Origin: Halomonas socia
Lineage (GTDB): Bacteria > Pseudomonadota > Gammaproteobacteria > Pseudomonadales > Halomonadaceae
Length of the DNA stretch: 64,000 nucleotides
Direction of reading: 5' to 3'
Assembly: GCF_010977575.1 (NCBI RefSeq)
Contig: NZ_CP048812.1
Location: 3,224,001 to 3,288,000, forward strand
Under the pieces are notes generated by a model. It was not told the origin of the DNA and ran no database searches. It was given only the letters and a program-made list of their open reading frames with translations. How positions within the stretch are numbered: position 1 is the first letter of the stretch; every line of letters starts with the position of its first letter. This document shows, one piece after another, positions 44,647 to 54,489 of this stretch. The translations under genes and the position numbers were made by a program.

Positions 44647-45344
44647 TGCTCAAGGTCGACAAGCTCAATCAGTACTACGGTGAGAGCCATACCCTGTGGG
44701 ACCTGGCCCTCGAGGTGCCGGCCGGTGAGTGCACCTGCGTGATGGGCCGCAACGGGGTGGGCAAGACCACCCTGCTCAAGTGCGTAATGGGCGAGGAGCG
44801 GGTGGCCGACGGCAGCCTGCGCTTCGCCGATGACATTGAGCTGACCCGCAAACGGGTCGAGGAGCGCTCGCGGCTGGGCATCGGCTACGTGCCTCAGGGG
44901 CGGCAGATCTTTCCGCTGCTGAGCGTCGAGGAGAACCTGCGTACCGGGCTTGCCGCGCGCAGCGACGGCCGGCGCAGCATTCCCGAACGTATCTATGAGC
45001 TGTTCCCGGTGCTCAAGGAGATGCGTCACCGCCGCGGCGGCGATCTCTCCGGCGGCCAGCAGCAGCAGTTGGCCATCGGCCGAGCGCTGGTGATCGAGCC
45101 CAGGATGTTGATCCTCGACGAGCCGGGGGAGGGCATCCAGCCCAATATCGTCGCCCAGATCGGCGAGGTGATCCGTACCCTGATCGATGAGGACGGCCTG
45201 ACCGTGCTGCTGGTGGAGCAGAAGCTGCCCTTCGCCCGCAAGTACGCCGACCGCTTCGTGATCATGGATCGCGGCAGGCACGTTGCCAAGGGGCCCATCG
45301 CCGAACTCTCCGACGAGCTGATCAAGCGGCATCTGACGGTCTAG
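44646..45344 (+). CDS. urtE: Urea ABC transporter ATPase UrtE
   Basis: UrtE (232 aa) is the LivF-type second ATPase. It starts MLKVDKLNQYYGESHTLWDL. It carries Walker A GRNGVGKTTLLK, signature LSGGQQQQLAIGRAL and Walker B MLILDEPGEGIQPNI, which is a UrtE mark. Its ATG shares a base with the urtD stop. It closes the urt operon, 274 bp ahead of ureD. Confidence 0.95.
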   Translation: MLKVDKLNQYYGESHTLWDLALEVPAGECTCVMGRNGVGKTTLLKCVMGEERVADGSLRFADDIELTRKRVEERSRLGIGYVPQGRQIFPLLSVEENLRTGLAARSDGRRSIPERIYELFPVLKEMRHRRGGDLSGGQQQQLAIGRALVIEPRMLILDEPGEGIQPNIVAQIGEVIRTLIDEDGLTVLLVEQKLPFARKYADRFVIMDRGRHVAKGPIAELSDELIKRHLTV

Positions 45345-45531
45345 GCACTGCAGCGCCCAGCGCCCAGCTAAGAGCGGCTGCCGTGGAAACGCCGCGGCGG
45401 GCGCTTTGCTTCATGTTGGTGCAGGGTTGAAGGCGGCGTGCCAACGAGGTGCATGAATGTCCCGCTCAGGCGCCTGCATGGTGCATGAAAGCGCCGGCCT
45501 GGGCTTGTGTATTCGATATAAGTGTTTGATT

Positions 45532-45558
45532 TATAATGCCAATGGTGATCATTCACCA
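45532..45558 (+). promoter_or_regulatory. Promoter -10 and overlapping palindrome ahead of ureD
   Basis: A perfect TATAAT (45532-45537) is followed at once by the inverted repeat TGGTGA-TCAT-TCACCA (45543-45558), which would cover the transcription start. No good -35 is spaced at 17 bp, so an activator may be needed. It lies 60 bp ahead of ureD. The rest of the 274-bp urtE-ureD spacer shows GGTGCA-type half sites only. Confidence 0.6.
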
Positions 45559-45618
45559 AAATGGTACGTTGCTTGCTCCGTGTTGTGCATCGCACACCCT
45601 ATTGATGGAATTCGCCTC

Positions 45619-46512
45619 ATGACGGCCATCCCGTACGCCCTGCCATCCGCTCACGATTCGGGGCATCGCTTCGATACCGAGCGTCGCTGGGCGGCCTCGC
45701 TGGCGCTGGGGTTCGAGCACCGCGACGGCGTCACCCGCATGGTCCAGGCACGCCACCAGGGCCCACTGCGCGTGCAGCGCCCCTTTTATCCTGAAGGCCG
45801 CGAAGGGGCCTGCCATGTCTATCTGCTGCATCCCCCCGGCGGCCTGGTCAGCGGCGATGCGCTGAATATCTCGGCGCGCCTGGCGGGCGGCAGTCATGCG
45901 CTGCTGACCACGCCGGCGGCCAACAAGCTCTACAAGGCCGACAGCCAAGGGGTGGCCTGGTGCCAGCAGACCCGGCTCAGCATCGACGACGGTGCCAGCC
46001 TCGAGTGGCTGCCCCAGGAGACCATCGCCTTCGACGGCTCGCGCGGCGCACAGCTGACCGACATTGCCCTGCACGGCAGCGCGCGCTGCTTGGGTTGGGA
46101 GGTGCTGGCACTGGGCCGCCCGGCTAGCCGCTTGCCGTACGTTTCCGGGCACATCGAGCAGCGCTTCCGCCTGACCCTTGACGGCAAGCCGCTGTGGCTG
46201 GAGCGCCAGCCGCTGGATCCGCAGCACCGGCGTTTTCGCGGTCGCTGGGGGCAGGGCGGGGCCAGCGTGCAGGCCACGCTGTGGGCGGTGGGGCTTTCCG
46301 ATACTGACGCCCGGTCGGCCATCGAGGCGCTGCGCGAGACACTGCCGGACAATACCCGCTGGGCGGTGACGCTGCGTCACGGCGTGCTGCTGCTGCGCTA
46401 CCTGGGCACCGAACGTAATGAAGCCTGGGTGCTCTGCCAGCAGGCTTGGGAACTGCTCAGGCCGGCGCTGCTGGGCCGCCAGGCGCATACGCCGCGGATC
46501 TGGCTGACATGA
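45619..46512 (+). CDS. ureD: Urease accessory protein UreD
   Basis: UreD (297 aa) is the scaffold that binds apo-urease with UreF and UreG during nickel insertion. Family features are RHQGPLRVQRPFYPEG, LLHPPGGLVSGDALNI, LTTPAANKLYKAD and the segment LEWLPQETIAFDGSR. The start at 45619 (MTAIPYALPSAHDS) agrees with the usual N-terminus. The ribosome binding site is weak (GGAA). It opens the ure cluster; a 73-bp spacer with a REP palindrome separates it from ureA. Confidence 0.95.
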   Translation: MTAIPYALPSAHDSGHRFDTERRWAASLALGFEHRDGVTRMVQARHQGPLRVQRPFYPEGREGACHVYLLHPPGGLVSGDALNISARLAGGSHALLTTPAANKLYKADSQGVAWCQQTRLSIDDGASLEWLPQETIAFDGSRGAQLTDIALHGSARCLGWEVLALGRPASRLPYVSGHIEQRFRLTLDGKPLWLERQPLDPQHRRFRGRWGQGGASVQATLWAVGLSDTDARSAIEALRETLPDNTRWAVTLRHGVLLLRYLGTERNEAWVLCQQAWELLRPALLGRQAHTPRIWLT

Positions 46513-46533
46513 TGAGGAAAGCCCAAGCCACAT

Positions 46534-46556
46534 CATCGCGAATGAATTCGCTCCCA
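46534..46556 (-). repeat. REP-like palindrome copy 1 (ureD-ureA spacer)
   Basis: This 23-bp element is centred on the palindrome GCGAATGAATTCGC. It is the exact reverse complement of 60480-60502. It fills much of the 73-bp ureD-ureA gap. Confidence 0.75.
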
Positions 46557-46585
46557 GCAAACATCAATGATATGAGGGACGCGCT

Positions 46586-46888
46586 ATGGAATTGACGCCG
46601 AGAGACAAGGACAAGCTGCTGCTGTTCTCTGCCGCACAGCTTGCCGAACGCAGGAAGGCCCGCGGCCTCAAGCTCAACTATCCGGAATCAGTGGCGCTGA
46701 TCAGCTTCGAGATCATGGAGGGGGCCCGAGATGGGCGCAGCGTGGCCGAGCTGATGAGTTTCGGCCGCGAGATCCTCGGCCGTGACGACGTCATGGAGGG
46801 CGTGGCCGAGATGGTCGACGAGGTGCAGGTCGAGGCCACCTTCCCCGACGGGACGAAACTGGTAACGGTGCACGACCCCATCGTCTAA
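46586..46888 (+). CDS. ureA: Urease gamma subunit
   Basis: UreA (100 aa) is the small structural subunit. It opens [34 protein letters not shown] and includes [14 protein letters not shown], both strongly conserved. It ends [18 protein letters not shown], the family C-terminus. Urease here has separate gamma, beta and alpha chains, as in most bacteria. It is 26 bp ahead of ureB. Confidence 0.97.
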   Translation: MELTPRDKDKLLLFSAAQLAERRKARGLKLNYPESVALISFEIMEGARDGRSVAELMSFGREILGRDDVMEGVAEMVDEVQVEATFPDGTKLVTVHDPIV

Positions 46889-46914
46889 CACTGGCTGCTA
46901 GAGGGGAGAACGCC

Positions 46915-47237
46915 ATGATTCCCGGTGAGTATCAATTGCAGGATGGTGAGATCGCGCTCTGCGAAGGCCGCGAACGTATCACCGTCGAGGTTGCCAACAC
47001 CGGCGACCGACCGATCCAGATCGGCTCCCACTACCACTTCGCCGAGGCCAACCCGGCGCTGGTCTTTGATCGCGACAAGACGCGGGGCTATCGCCTCGAC
47101 GTGGCCGCCGGCACGGCGATCCGCTTCGAGCCTGGCCAGACCCGCGAGGTCACGTTGATTCCCTACGCCGGCACGCGGCATATCTACGGCTTCCGCGGCA
47201 ATGTCATGGGTGCGCTGGATGGCAAAGGAGGTACGTC

Positions 47238-47241
<4 letters not shown>
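46915..47241 (+). CDS. ureB: Urease beta subunit
   Basis: UreB (108 aa) is the second structural chain. It opens [20 protein letters not shown] and includes the conserved [24 protein letters not shown]. The motif [20 protein letters not shown] is also typical. The stop overlaps the ureC ATG by 4 bp. The length is normal. Confidence 0.97.
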
Positions 47242-48941
<1,700 letters not shown>

Positions 48942-49031
48942 ATCATGGCTGTCACTGACAGCGGCATAGTAAGCCAGCTTGTCATCGCGAAACCTCGCGT
49001 GGCCGCTGACATCCCGGGCGAGGCGACGCGG

Positions 49032-49085
49032 TCGATCTTCATGGATGAAGATCGAGGAAAGCCGGCACAGGGAGGTGCCGTCTTT
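49032..49085 (+). other. Two hairpins in the ureC-ureE spacer
   Basis: The first is an 11-bp perfect inverted repeat (49032-49055, arms TCGATCTTCAT and ATGAAGATCGA). The second, CGGCAC-N6-GTGCCG (49063-49080), is followed by TCTTT and looks like a weak terminator. They may lower expression of ureEFG relative to ureABC. Confidence 0.6.
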
Positions 49086-49087
49086 CC

Positions 49088-49135
49088 GACCGCGAGAGCC
49101 CGTCCGGGGTGTCAGGGTTTCGGTCACGTGGTGTT
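49088..49135 (+). repeat. Intercistronic repeat copy 1 (ureC-ureE)
   Basis: This stretch of about 48 bp, with core TCAGGGTTTCGG, is about 80% identical to 50404-50451 in the ureF-ureG spacer. It contains GACCG/CGGTC arms able to pair. The function is unknown. Confidence 0.6.
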
Positions 49136-49177
49136 GAGAGAGGGCAAGGCTGGCTTGCCTCGAGGAGTTTTGTACCA

Positions 49178-49693
49178 ATGCTAAAACTGACCGAACGCCT
49201 GGGTCCCATCGCGCATGGCCAGGCCAGCGACACCCTGACGCTGCCCTTCGAGTCGCGCACCAAGGGCCGGCTCAAGGCGGTGAGCGATAGCGGCCGCGAA
49301 CTGGGCCTGTTCCTCGATCGTGGCCCGGTGCTGCGCGCCGGTGACGGCCTGCGCGCCGAGAGCGGCGAGGTGATCCGCATCGAGGCCGCCGATGAACCGG
49401 TGGTCACCGCCCGGGTGGCCGCCGGCCTGCCACTGGCGCGGCTGGCCTATCACCTCGGCAACCGCCACGTGCAGCTGGCGCTGGGCAGCGACGATGCAAG
49501 GCCCGACCAGGGCTGGGTGCGCTTTCCGCCGGATCACGTGCTCGAAGAGTTGGCCGAGCTGCTGGGGGCGGCCCTCGAGCACCACCAGGCACCCTTCGAT
49601 CCCGAGCCGGGTGCCTACCAGCAGACCGGCGGGCATTCACATAGCCATTCCCATGAACACGCACACGACCATGAGCACCCCCATGCCCACTGA
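49178..49693 (+). CDS. ureE: Urease accessory protein UreE (nickel metallochaperone)
   Basis: UreE (171 aa) delivers nickel to the urease assembly complex. It begins MLKLTERLGPIAHGQASDTL. The middle contains the metal-site region ARLAYHLGNRHVQLAL, with the conserved His. It ends in a His-rich tail (GGHSHSHSHEHAHDHEHPHA) of the nickel-storage type. The ATG at 49178 follows GAGGAG at good spacing; a longer reading has no support. It overlaps the start of ureF. Confidence 0.95.
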   Translation: MLKLTERLGPIAHGQASDTLTLPFESRTKGRLKAVSDSGRELGLFLDRGPVLRAGDGLRAESGEVIRIEAADEPVVTARVAAGLPLARLAYHLGNRHVQLALGSDDARPDQGWVRFPPDHVLEELAELLGAALEHHQAPFDPEPGAYQQTGGHSHSHSHEHAHDHEHPHAH

Positions 49694-50375
49694 GTCGTCA
49701 GCACAGGGCGACGACCTGGCGCTGCTGGGTCTGCTGCAGCTGGTCAGCCCGGCGCTGCCGATCGGCGCCTTCGCTTGGTCCCAGGGCCTGGAGAGCGCGT
49801 TCGAGCTGGGCTGGGTGAGCGACGAGGCGAGCCTCGGTGAATGGCTCGAGGGCGTGCTTGATGACGGCCTGGCCCACTGCGAGCTGCCGGCACTGGCGCG
49901 CTTGTACATGGCCTGGCGTCAGGAAAAGGGTGATGCCGTTGCGGAGTGGGATGCCTGGCTTGCCGCCAACCGGGAGACCGCCGAGCTGGCCGCCGAAGAC
50001 AGCCGCCTCGGCGCCTCCCTGGCGCGGCTGCTGGGCAGCCTCGAGCTGCTCCCCGAACAGCGACTGCTGCCCGCCGGTGTCGGCTATGTCACGCTGTTCG
50101 CCTGGACAGCCCAGGCGCGTGGGGTGACGCAGCGCGAGGCGCTGCTCGGCTTCGCCTGGGCGTGGCTCGAGAACCAGTTGACGGTGGCCTGCAAGGCGCT
50201 ACCGCTGGGCCACACAGCCGCCCAGCGGCTGGTCGAGCGGCTGCGCCCGGCGCTGGTCGTGGCCGTCGATCTGGCTCTGGGCCTGGACGACGACGAACTC
50301 GGTCCGGCGCTGCCCGGCCTGGCGCTGGCCAGCGCGCTGCATGAAACTCAGTATTCGCGACTGTTTCGCAGCTAG
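49671..50375 (+). CDS. ureF: Urease accessory protein UreF
   Basis: UreF (about 234 aa) acts with UreD as the platform for UreG-driven nickel insertion. The conserved N-terminal run LLGLLQLVSPALPIGAFAWSQGLE is followed by DDGLAHCELPALARLY. The C-terminal region CKALPLGHTAAQRLVERL is typical. Three in-frame ATGs (49653, 49671, 49683) all lie inside the His-tail of ureE; 49671 is a compromise. The overlap with ureE couples translation. The length fits any of them. Confidence 0.92.
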   Translation: MSTPMPTESSAQGDDLALLGLLQLVSPALPIGAFAWSQGLESAFELGWVSDEASLGEWLEGVLDDGLAHCELPALARLYMAWRQEKGDAVAEWDAWLAANRETAELAAEDSRLGASLARLLGSLELLPEQRLLPAGVGYVTLFAWTAQARGVTQREALLGFAWAWLENQLTVACKALPLGHTAAQRLVERLRPALVVAVDLALGLDDDELGPALPGLALASALHETQYSRLFRS

Positions 50376-50403
50376 GGTTGAGCGCCTAGCGCCTAGCAAG
50401 GCC

Positions 50404-50451
50404 GACCGCGGGAGTCCGGCCGGGGTGCCAGGGTTTCGGACGCGTGGCGTG
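50404..50451 (+). repeat. Intercistronic repeat copy 2 (ureF-ureG)
   Basis: The second copy of the element at 49088-49135, again with core CAGGGTTTCGG. Its possible paired arms are GTCCG and CGGAC. It fills much of the 140-bp ureF-ureG spacer. Confidence 0.6.
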
Positions 50452-50515
50452 GTGAGTCCAGTGAGTCGCCCGTGCCGACAGGATGATGACGAAAGAGTAC
50501 AAGAGGAGACACGAC

Positions 50516-51154
50516 ATGACCCATTGTTTACGCGTTGGCGTCGGCGGCCCGGTGGGCTCCGGCAAGACCGCGCTGCTCAAGCAGCTGTGCCTGGCGCTGC
50601 GCGACCACTACGATATCGCCGTGGTCACCAACGATATCTATACTCGCGAGGATGCCGACTTCCTGCTCAAGCACGACGCGCTGCCGGCGGACCGCATTCT
50701 CGGCGTCGAGACCGGCGGCTGCCCGCATACCGCGATCCGTGAAGATGCCTCGATGAACCTGGCTGCCATCGACGACCTGCAGGCGCGCCATCCCAAGCTC
50801 GAATTGGTGCTGGTAGAGTCGGGCGGCGACAATCTCTCGGCGACCTTCAGTCCCGAACTCTCGGACCTCACCCTCTACGTGATCGACGTCTCTGCTGGCG
50901 ACAAGATCCCGCGCAAGGGTGGACCGGGCATCACCAAGTCGGACCTGCTGATCATCAACAAGATCGATATTGCCGAACAGGTGCATGCGTCGCTCGAGGT
51001 CATGGAGCGGGACTCGAAGAAGATGCGCGGCGAGCGACCTTTCGTGTTCACCAACCTCTACGACGGAGTGGGGCTCGAGGAGATCATCCGCTTCATTCTC
51101 GACCGCGGCATGCTGCCGGAGCGCAGAACGCAGGCGGGTGTCGCCGCCAGTTGA
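50516..51154 (+). CDS. ureG: Urease accessory GTPase UreG
   Basis: UreG (212 aa) hydrolyses GTP to drive nickel transfer to UreC. It shows the P-loop [13 protein letters not shown], the metal-binding Cys-Pro-His motif in [17 protein letters not shown], the switch segment [19 protein letters not shown] and the guanine motif [10 protein letters not shown]. The start at 50516 follows AGAGGAGA. It ends the urease cluster. No nickel importer gene is present in this window. Confidence 0.97.
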   Translation: MTHCLRVGVGGPVGSGKTALLKQLCLALRDHYDIAVVTNDIYTREDADFLLKHDALPADRILGVETGGCPHTAIREDASMNLAAIDDLQARHPKLELVLVESGGDNLSATFSPELSDLTLYVIDVSAGDKIPRKGGPGITKSDLLIINKIDIAEQVHASLEVMERDSKKMRGERPFVFTNLYDGVGLEEIIRFILDRGMLPERRTQAGVAAS

Positions 51155-51170
51155 CAGGATGCACGGCGCG

Positions 51171-51213
51171 TAAAAAAGATTGCCCTGATCGCGGCTGGGC
51201 ACGATCAGGGCAA
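51171..51213 (-). terminator. Rho-independent terminator of the leftward GGDEF gene
   Basis: A perfect 12-bp stem, TTGCCCTGATCG with its complement around a 10-nt loop, is followed on the minus strand by TC and six T. It lies 130 bp past the GGDEF stop and 17 bp past ureG. It may also stop ureG transcripts from the other side. Confidence 0.75.
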
Positions 51214-51345
51214 GGCAGGGGGTGTGAGCGGCATCCTGGCCGCAATGAGTCGTCCTTGACCCCACTCCCTCACAGTGGACCCCTCGATTGGCTGTTACCT
51301 TAACCCAGGTTATGCAATGTAAATTAGTTGCATGCAGGGCGCCAG

Positions 51346-53025
51346 CTAGTTGCTGGTCGCGTAGCCGGCGGCGCCGAAATAGCGATCACGGCCCTGGTGC
51401 TTGGCCTGATAGAGCCGCTCGTCGGCACGCCTGACCAGATCGTGCGGATCCTGGTCTCGCTCGTCGAGGCTGGCCACCCCCAGGCTCAGGCTATAGCAGA
51501 TGAGGCCTACCTCGCTGGTCACGCGGTGGTCGCGGTTGACCTGCCAGATGCGCTTGGCGACTCGCAGCGCCTCAGCGTGGTCGGTGCCCGGCAGCAGCAC
51601 GGCGAACTCCTCGCCGCCGTAGCGCGCGAAGTGGTCGTCGGTGCGCAGCAGCGGGCGGGTGACCTGAGCAATTTCCACTAGCACCTGGTCGCCGGCGAGG
51701 TGGCCATGGCAGTCGTTGACCTGCTTGAAGTGGTCGACATCGAACAGGATCAGCGTCAGTGGTCGATGGTGGCGCCGGGCATGGGCCACACACTGCTGCA
51801 GGCGCTCCTCGAACAGCCGGCGGTTGTCGATGCCGGTCAAGCCATCCTTCTCGGCTAGCTCGCGTAGTGAATCTTCGGCTTTCTGGCGGCGCGCGACCTC
51901 GTGGCGCAGTTGGCGGTTGATCATCAGCAGGTAGCTGGCCAGGCCGATGACCAGCAGCAGCAGGATCCCGCCACCTAGCGCCCAGCGCACCAGGCGCTTG
52001 AAGTCGGTGCTGGCGGGTGTCGGCGGCTGATAGAGAAACCCTTCCAGGTCGTAGCGCTCGATCATGCCGAGCTCCACATACACTTCGGCGATGTTTTCCC
52101 AGCGGATGGGGTTGATGTAGCCAATCTCGATCAACTCCGGCTGCATCAAGCCGCGCAGCTTCTCGGCCTCGTGGCGCAGGAAGTGGATGTCGTAGAGGGC
52201 GCTGCGCGTCGGGTAGTACTGAGTGATCAGTTCGGCCACCTCCTCGACGTTGTCCAGCGCATAGGCCCAGCCGCGCAGGGCGGCATCACGGAACGCCTCG
52301 ACTCGCTCCGGCCGGCCTTCGAGCAGCGCCGCGCGGGTAAACAGCAGGTCACCGTAGAAGTCGATGCCATACGACGCCGGGGTGATCGTGACCGGCTCGG
52401 CGCCGAAGGCCTCGAGAAAGTAGGGGGCGTCGGTGAGGTAGCCGGGCATCAACTGGGTGGTGCCGTCGAGCAAGTCATCCAGCACCCAGCTTGGTGCACG
52501 GTTGTTGAGCCGCTCGAGGTCGAGGCCGGCACGGTGGAAACTGGCCAGGGTCTCGGCGCTGAGTCGTGCATCGACATCGGGCAGGGTGACGCTGATCGGC
52601 CGCTCGCCGACCTCCTCCAGACGCGAGAAGCCGTGGCGCTCTAGGGTCAGGAACACCAGCGGCGAGCGCTGCATGATATTGGCCAGCACCACCACCGGCA
52701 GGCCCTGGCTGTGGTAGAGCAGCAGGTCGGAGCGCGATACGCCGAAGTCGGCGCGGCCGAACATCACGTCCTCCACCGGGTCGATGGGGCGGCCGTAGTC
52801 GTCGTGGCCGCCGTGGCGAATCTCCACATCGAAACCGGCCTCTTGGAAGTAGCCCTGCTGCTTGGCGGCGTAGTAGCCGGCGAACTGGAACTGGTGATAC
52901 CAGGCCAACTGCAGGGTGACACGCTCGAGCTCAGGCTCATTCGCCGCGCTCAAGGGAGCGGTGATCAGTAGCGCACTGAGCAGCAGCCACCGCAGCGGCG
53001 AGCGGTGGCCCAAGAGATATGGCAT
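51346..53025 (-). CDS. NMT1/THI5-like periplasmic sensor with GGDEF domain
   Basis: This 559-residue protein probably couples a periplasmic ligand to cyclic di-GMP synthesis. A signal peptide (LRWLLLSALLITAPLSA) leads into an NMT1/THI5-type substrate-binding domain (about 30-330; LQLAWYHQFQFAGYYAAKQQGYFQEAGF). A transmembrane helix (about 345-370) and a coiled linker follow. The GGDEF domain has FARYGGEEFAVLLPG and an upstream inhibitory RTDD. The sensor domain resembles thiamine-precursor binding proteins, so a pyrimidine or similar small molecule may be the signal. It faces the urease cluster tail to tail, with a shared hairpin. A role in urea sensing cannot be shown. Confidence 0.88.
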   Translation of the reverse strand: MPYLLGHRSPLRWLLLSALLITAPLSAANEPELERVTLQLAWYHQFQFAGYYAAKQQGYFQEAGFDVEIRHGGHDDYGRPIDPVEDVMFGRADFGVSRSDLLLYHSQGLPVVVLANIMQRSPLVFLTLERHGFSRLEEVGERPISVTLPDVDARLSAETLASFHRAGLDLERLNNRAPSWVLDDLLDGTTQLMPGYLTDAPYFLEAFGAEPVTITPASYGIDFYGDLLFTRAALLEGRPERVEAFRDAALRGWAYALDNVEEVAELITQYYPTRSALYDIHFLRHEAEKLRGLMQPELIEIGYINPIRWENIAEVYVELGMIERYDLEGFLYQPPTPASTDFKRLVRWALGGGILLLLVIGLASYLLMINRQLRHEVARRQKAEDSLRELAEKDGLTGIDNRRLFEERLQQCVAHARRHHRPLTLILFDVDHFKQVNDCHGHLAGDQVLVEIAQVTRPLLRTDDHFARYGGEEFAVLLPGTDHAEALRVAKRIWQVNRDHRVTSEVGLICYSLSLGVASLDERDQDPHDLVRRADERLYQAKHQGRDRYFGAAGYATSN

Positions 53026-53103
53026 GGGCGCGTCCGAAGGGAAACTGTCGTCGATTAGAGACTAGCCCAACGACCGGCAAAGTCGAGTTGGTGGTTTAAA
53101 CGC

Positions 53104-53343
53104 TCAGCGTCGCGGCAGTGGCTCGATGGACGCGAACTTGCCCGCCGCGGTGAAGTGCAGCCGAAACACGCCGTCGATGCCGTGGCGGCCGACGATGCGC
53201 GTTAGCGCACTGGTGGGAAAGATCACCTTGCGGCCATCCAGGCTGCGGGTATGTACGCTCTGGGCGCGGCCCTCGTAGTGGGCCAGGCACTCGTCGCGGG
53301 TCAGGCGGATCACCACATCGATACTGGGCATGGCGCGGGTCAT
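53104..53343 (-). CDS. DUF2835 family protein
   Basis: This 79-residue protein has the DUF2835 layout: an N-terminal CLAHYEGRAQSVHTRSLDGRK, then VIFPTSALTRIVGRHGIDGVFRLHF and a short tail FASIEPL. The family is found in marine and halophilic gammaproteobacteria and has no known function. The start may be the ATG at 53343 or at 53331; neither has a strong ribosome binding site. It lies between the GGDEF gene and the solute-binding protein gene. Confidence 0.75.
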   Translation of the reverse strand: MTRAMPSIDVVIRLTRDECLAHYEGRAQSVHTRSLDGRKVIFPTSALTRIVGRHGIDGVFRLHFTAAGKFASIEPLPRR

Positions 53344-53397
53344 GGCTGCGAGTCGCTGGTCATGATACCCCAGCCGCCGTTGCCTTGGCAGTCGCCA

Positions 53398-54489
53398 TCA
53401 GGGCCGCGACGCCAGCCAGTCGGCGAAGAGGGCGTCGATGCGTTGCTGGGTGCGCGCATACCACTGCTCGTCCTTCTCGATGGCGCCGGCGCTGTTCAGC
53501 GGGTGCGTGGGGATATGCAGGCGCATGTCCTGGCCGCTCTGCGGATGGGTGGTGACCTGCAGGCTGGCCGAATGGCGCGCCGGGCCGTAGGGGATGCGTC
53601 GCGCCAGCTCGGCGAGACGCTCGCTGGTGGTGGCAAAGCGGATGAAATCGTGGGCGGCATCCCGGTTCGAGGCGCCGCGCGGCATCGTCCAGGTCTCATG
53701 CTCCTGCACCTGGCCGTCCCAGAGAATCTCGATAGGGGTCTCCTGATCCAGCATGGCATCGAAGAAACGGCCGTTATAGCCCGAGGCCATCACTGCCTCG
53801 CCATCGGCAAGCAGTTGCGGCGGGGTATCGCCGGCCTCCCACCAGCGGATCTCATCGAGCGTGTCGAGCCGCTCCAGTGCCAGGCTCAGACCGCGACGGG
53901 TACTGAGCAGGTCGTACAGCTCCTCGCGGGGCACCCGATAGGAGAGCAGCGCCCACTCCAGGTTGACCGCCGGGGTGCGTTGCAGCGCGCGCGGGCCGGG
54001 GAAGCGCTGCTGGTCGAACAGATCGCCAATATGGGTGGGACGTTGCCCGGGGAAGGCGTCGCGGCGGTAAGCCACCACGGTAGCGAAGACGCTGTGGGTG
54101 AGGGCGCACTCGCCGATCGCCCCAGGCAGGAAATCGCGACTGGCCGGCGTGCCATCCGGTGCCGGGGCGGGCAGGTCGGCCGGCAAGCGCTCCAGTAGCT
54201 CCGCGTCGCAGGCCGCCATGGCCTGGCTGCGGGTCATGTCAATGACGTCCCAGGGCACACTGCCCTCGGCCACCGCACGGCGCAGCGGCGCCAGGTCGCC
54301 GTCGTAGCGGTGCACCTCCACCGTGATGCCGGTTGCCTCGGTAAAGGGGGTGAAGAGGGCTTCCTGCTGGGCGCGCTCGTAGGCACCTCCCCAGCTCAGG
54401 ACGTGTAGGGCGTCGTCATCGGCTGCATGCGCCAGCGCCGCGCAGCCGACCAGCATCAGGGCCAGCGAGCCTGGCTTAACCGGTGCCAT
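53398..54489 (-). CDS. Extracellular solute-binding protein (PotD/PotF-like), orphan
   Basis: This 363-residue protein looks like a periplasmic receptor of polyamine- or iron-type ABC importers. A signal peptide (LALMLVGCAALAHA) precedes DDDALHVLSWGGAYERAQQ, the family opening. The motif VPWDVIDMTRSQAMAACDAELLERL is typical of PotD/PotF-like receptors. The ATG at 54489 follows AAGGAGG and overlaps the end of the CLC gene by 14 bp. No permease or ATPase gene is next to it. It may serve a transporter elsewhere, or be a sensor subunit. The substrate is not assigned. Confidence 0.85.
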   Translation of the reverse strand: MAPVKPGSLALMLVGCAALAHAADDDALHVLSWGGAYERAQQEALFTPFTEATGITVEVHRYDGDLAPLRRAVAEGSVPWDVIDMTRSQAMAACDAELLERLPADLPAPAPDGTPASRDFLPGAIGECALTHSVFATVVAYRRDAFPGQRPTHIGDLFDQQRFPGPRALQRTPAVNLEWALLSYRVPREELYDLLSTRRGLSLALERLDTLDEIRWWEAGDTPPQLLADGEAVMASGYNGRFFDAMLDQETPIEILWDGQVQEHETWTMPRGASNRDAAHDFIRFATTSERLAELARRIPYGPARHSASLQVTTHPQSGQDMRLHIPTHPLNSAGAIEKDEQWYARTQQRIDALFADWLASRP

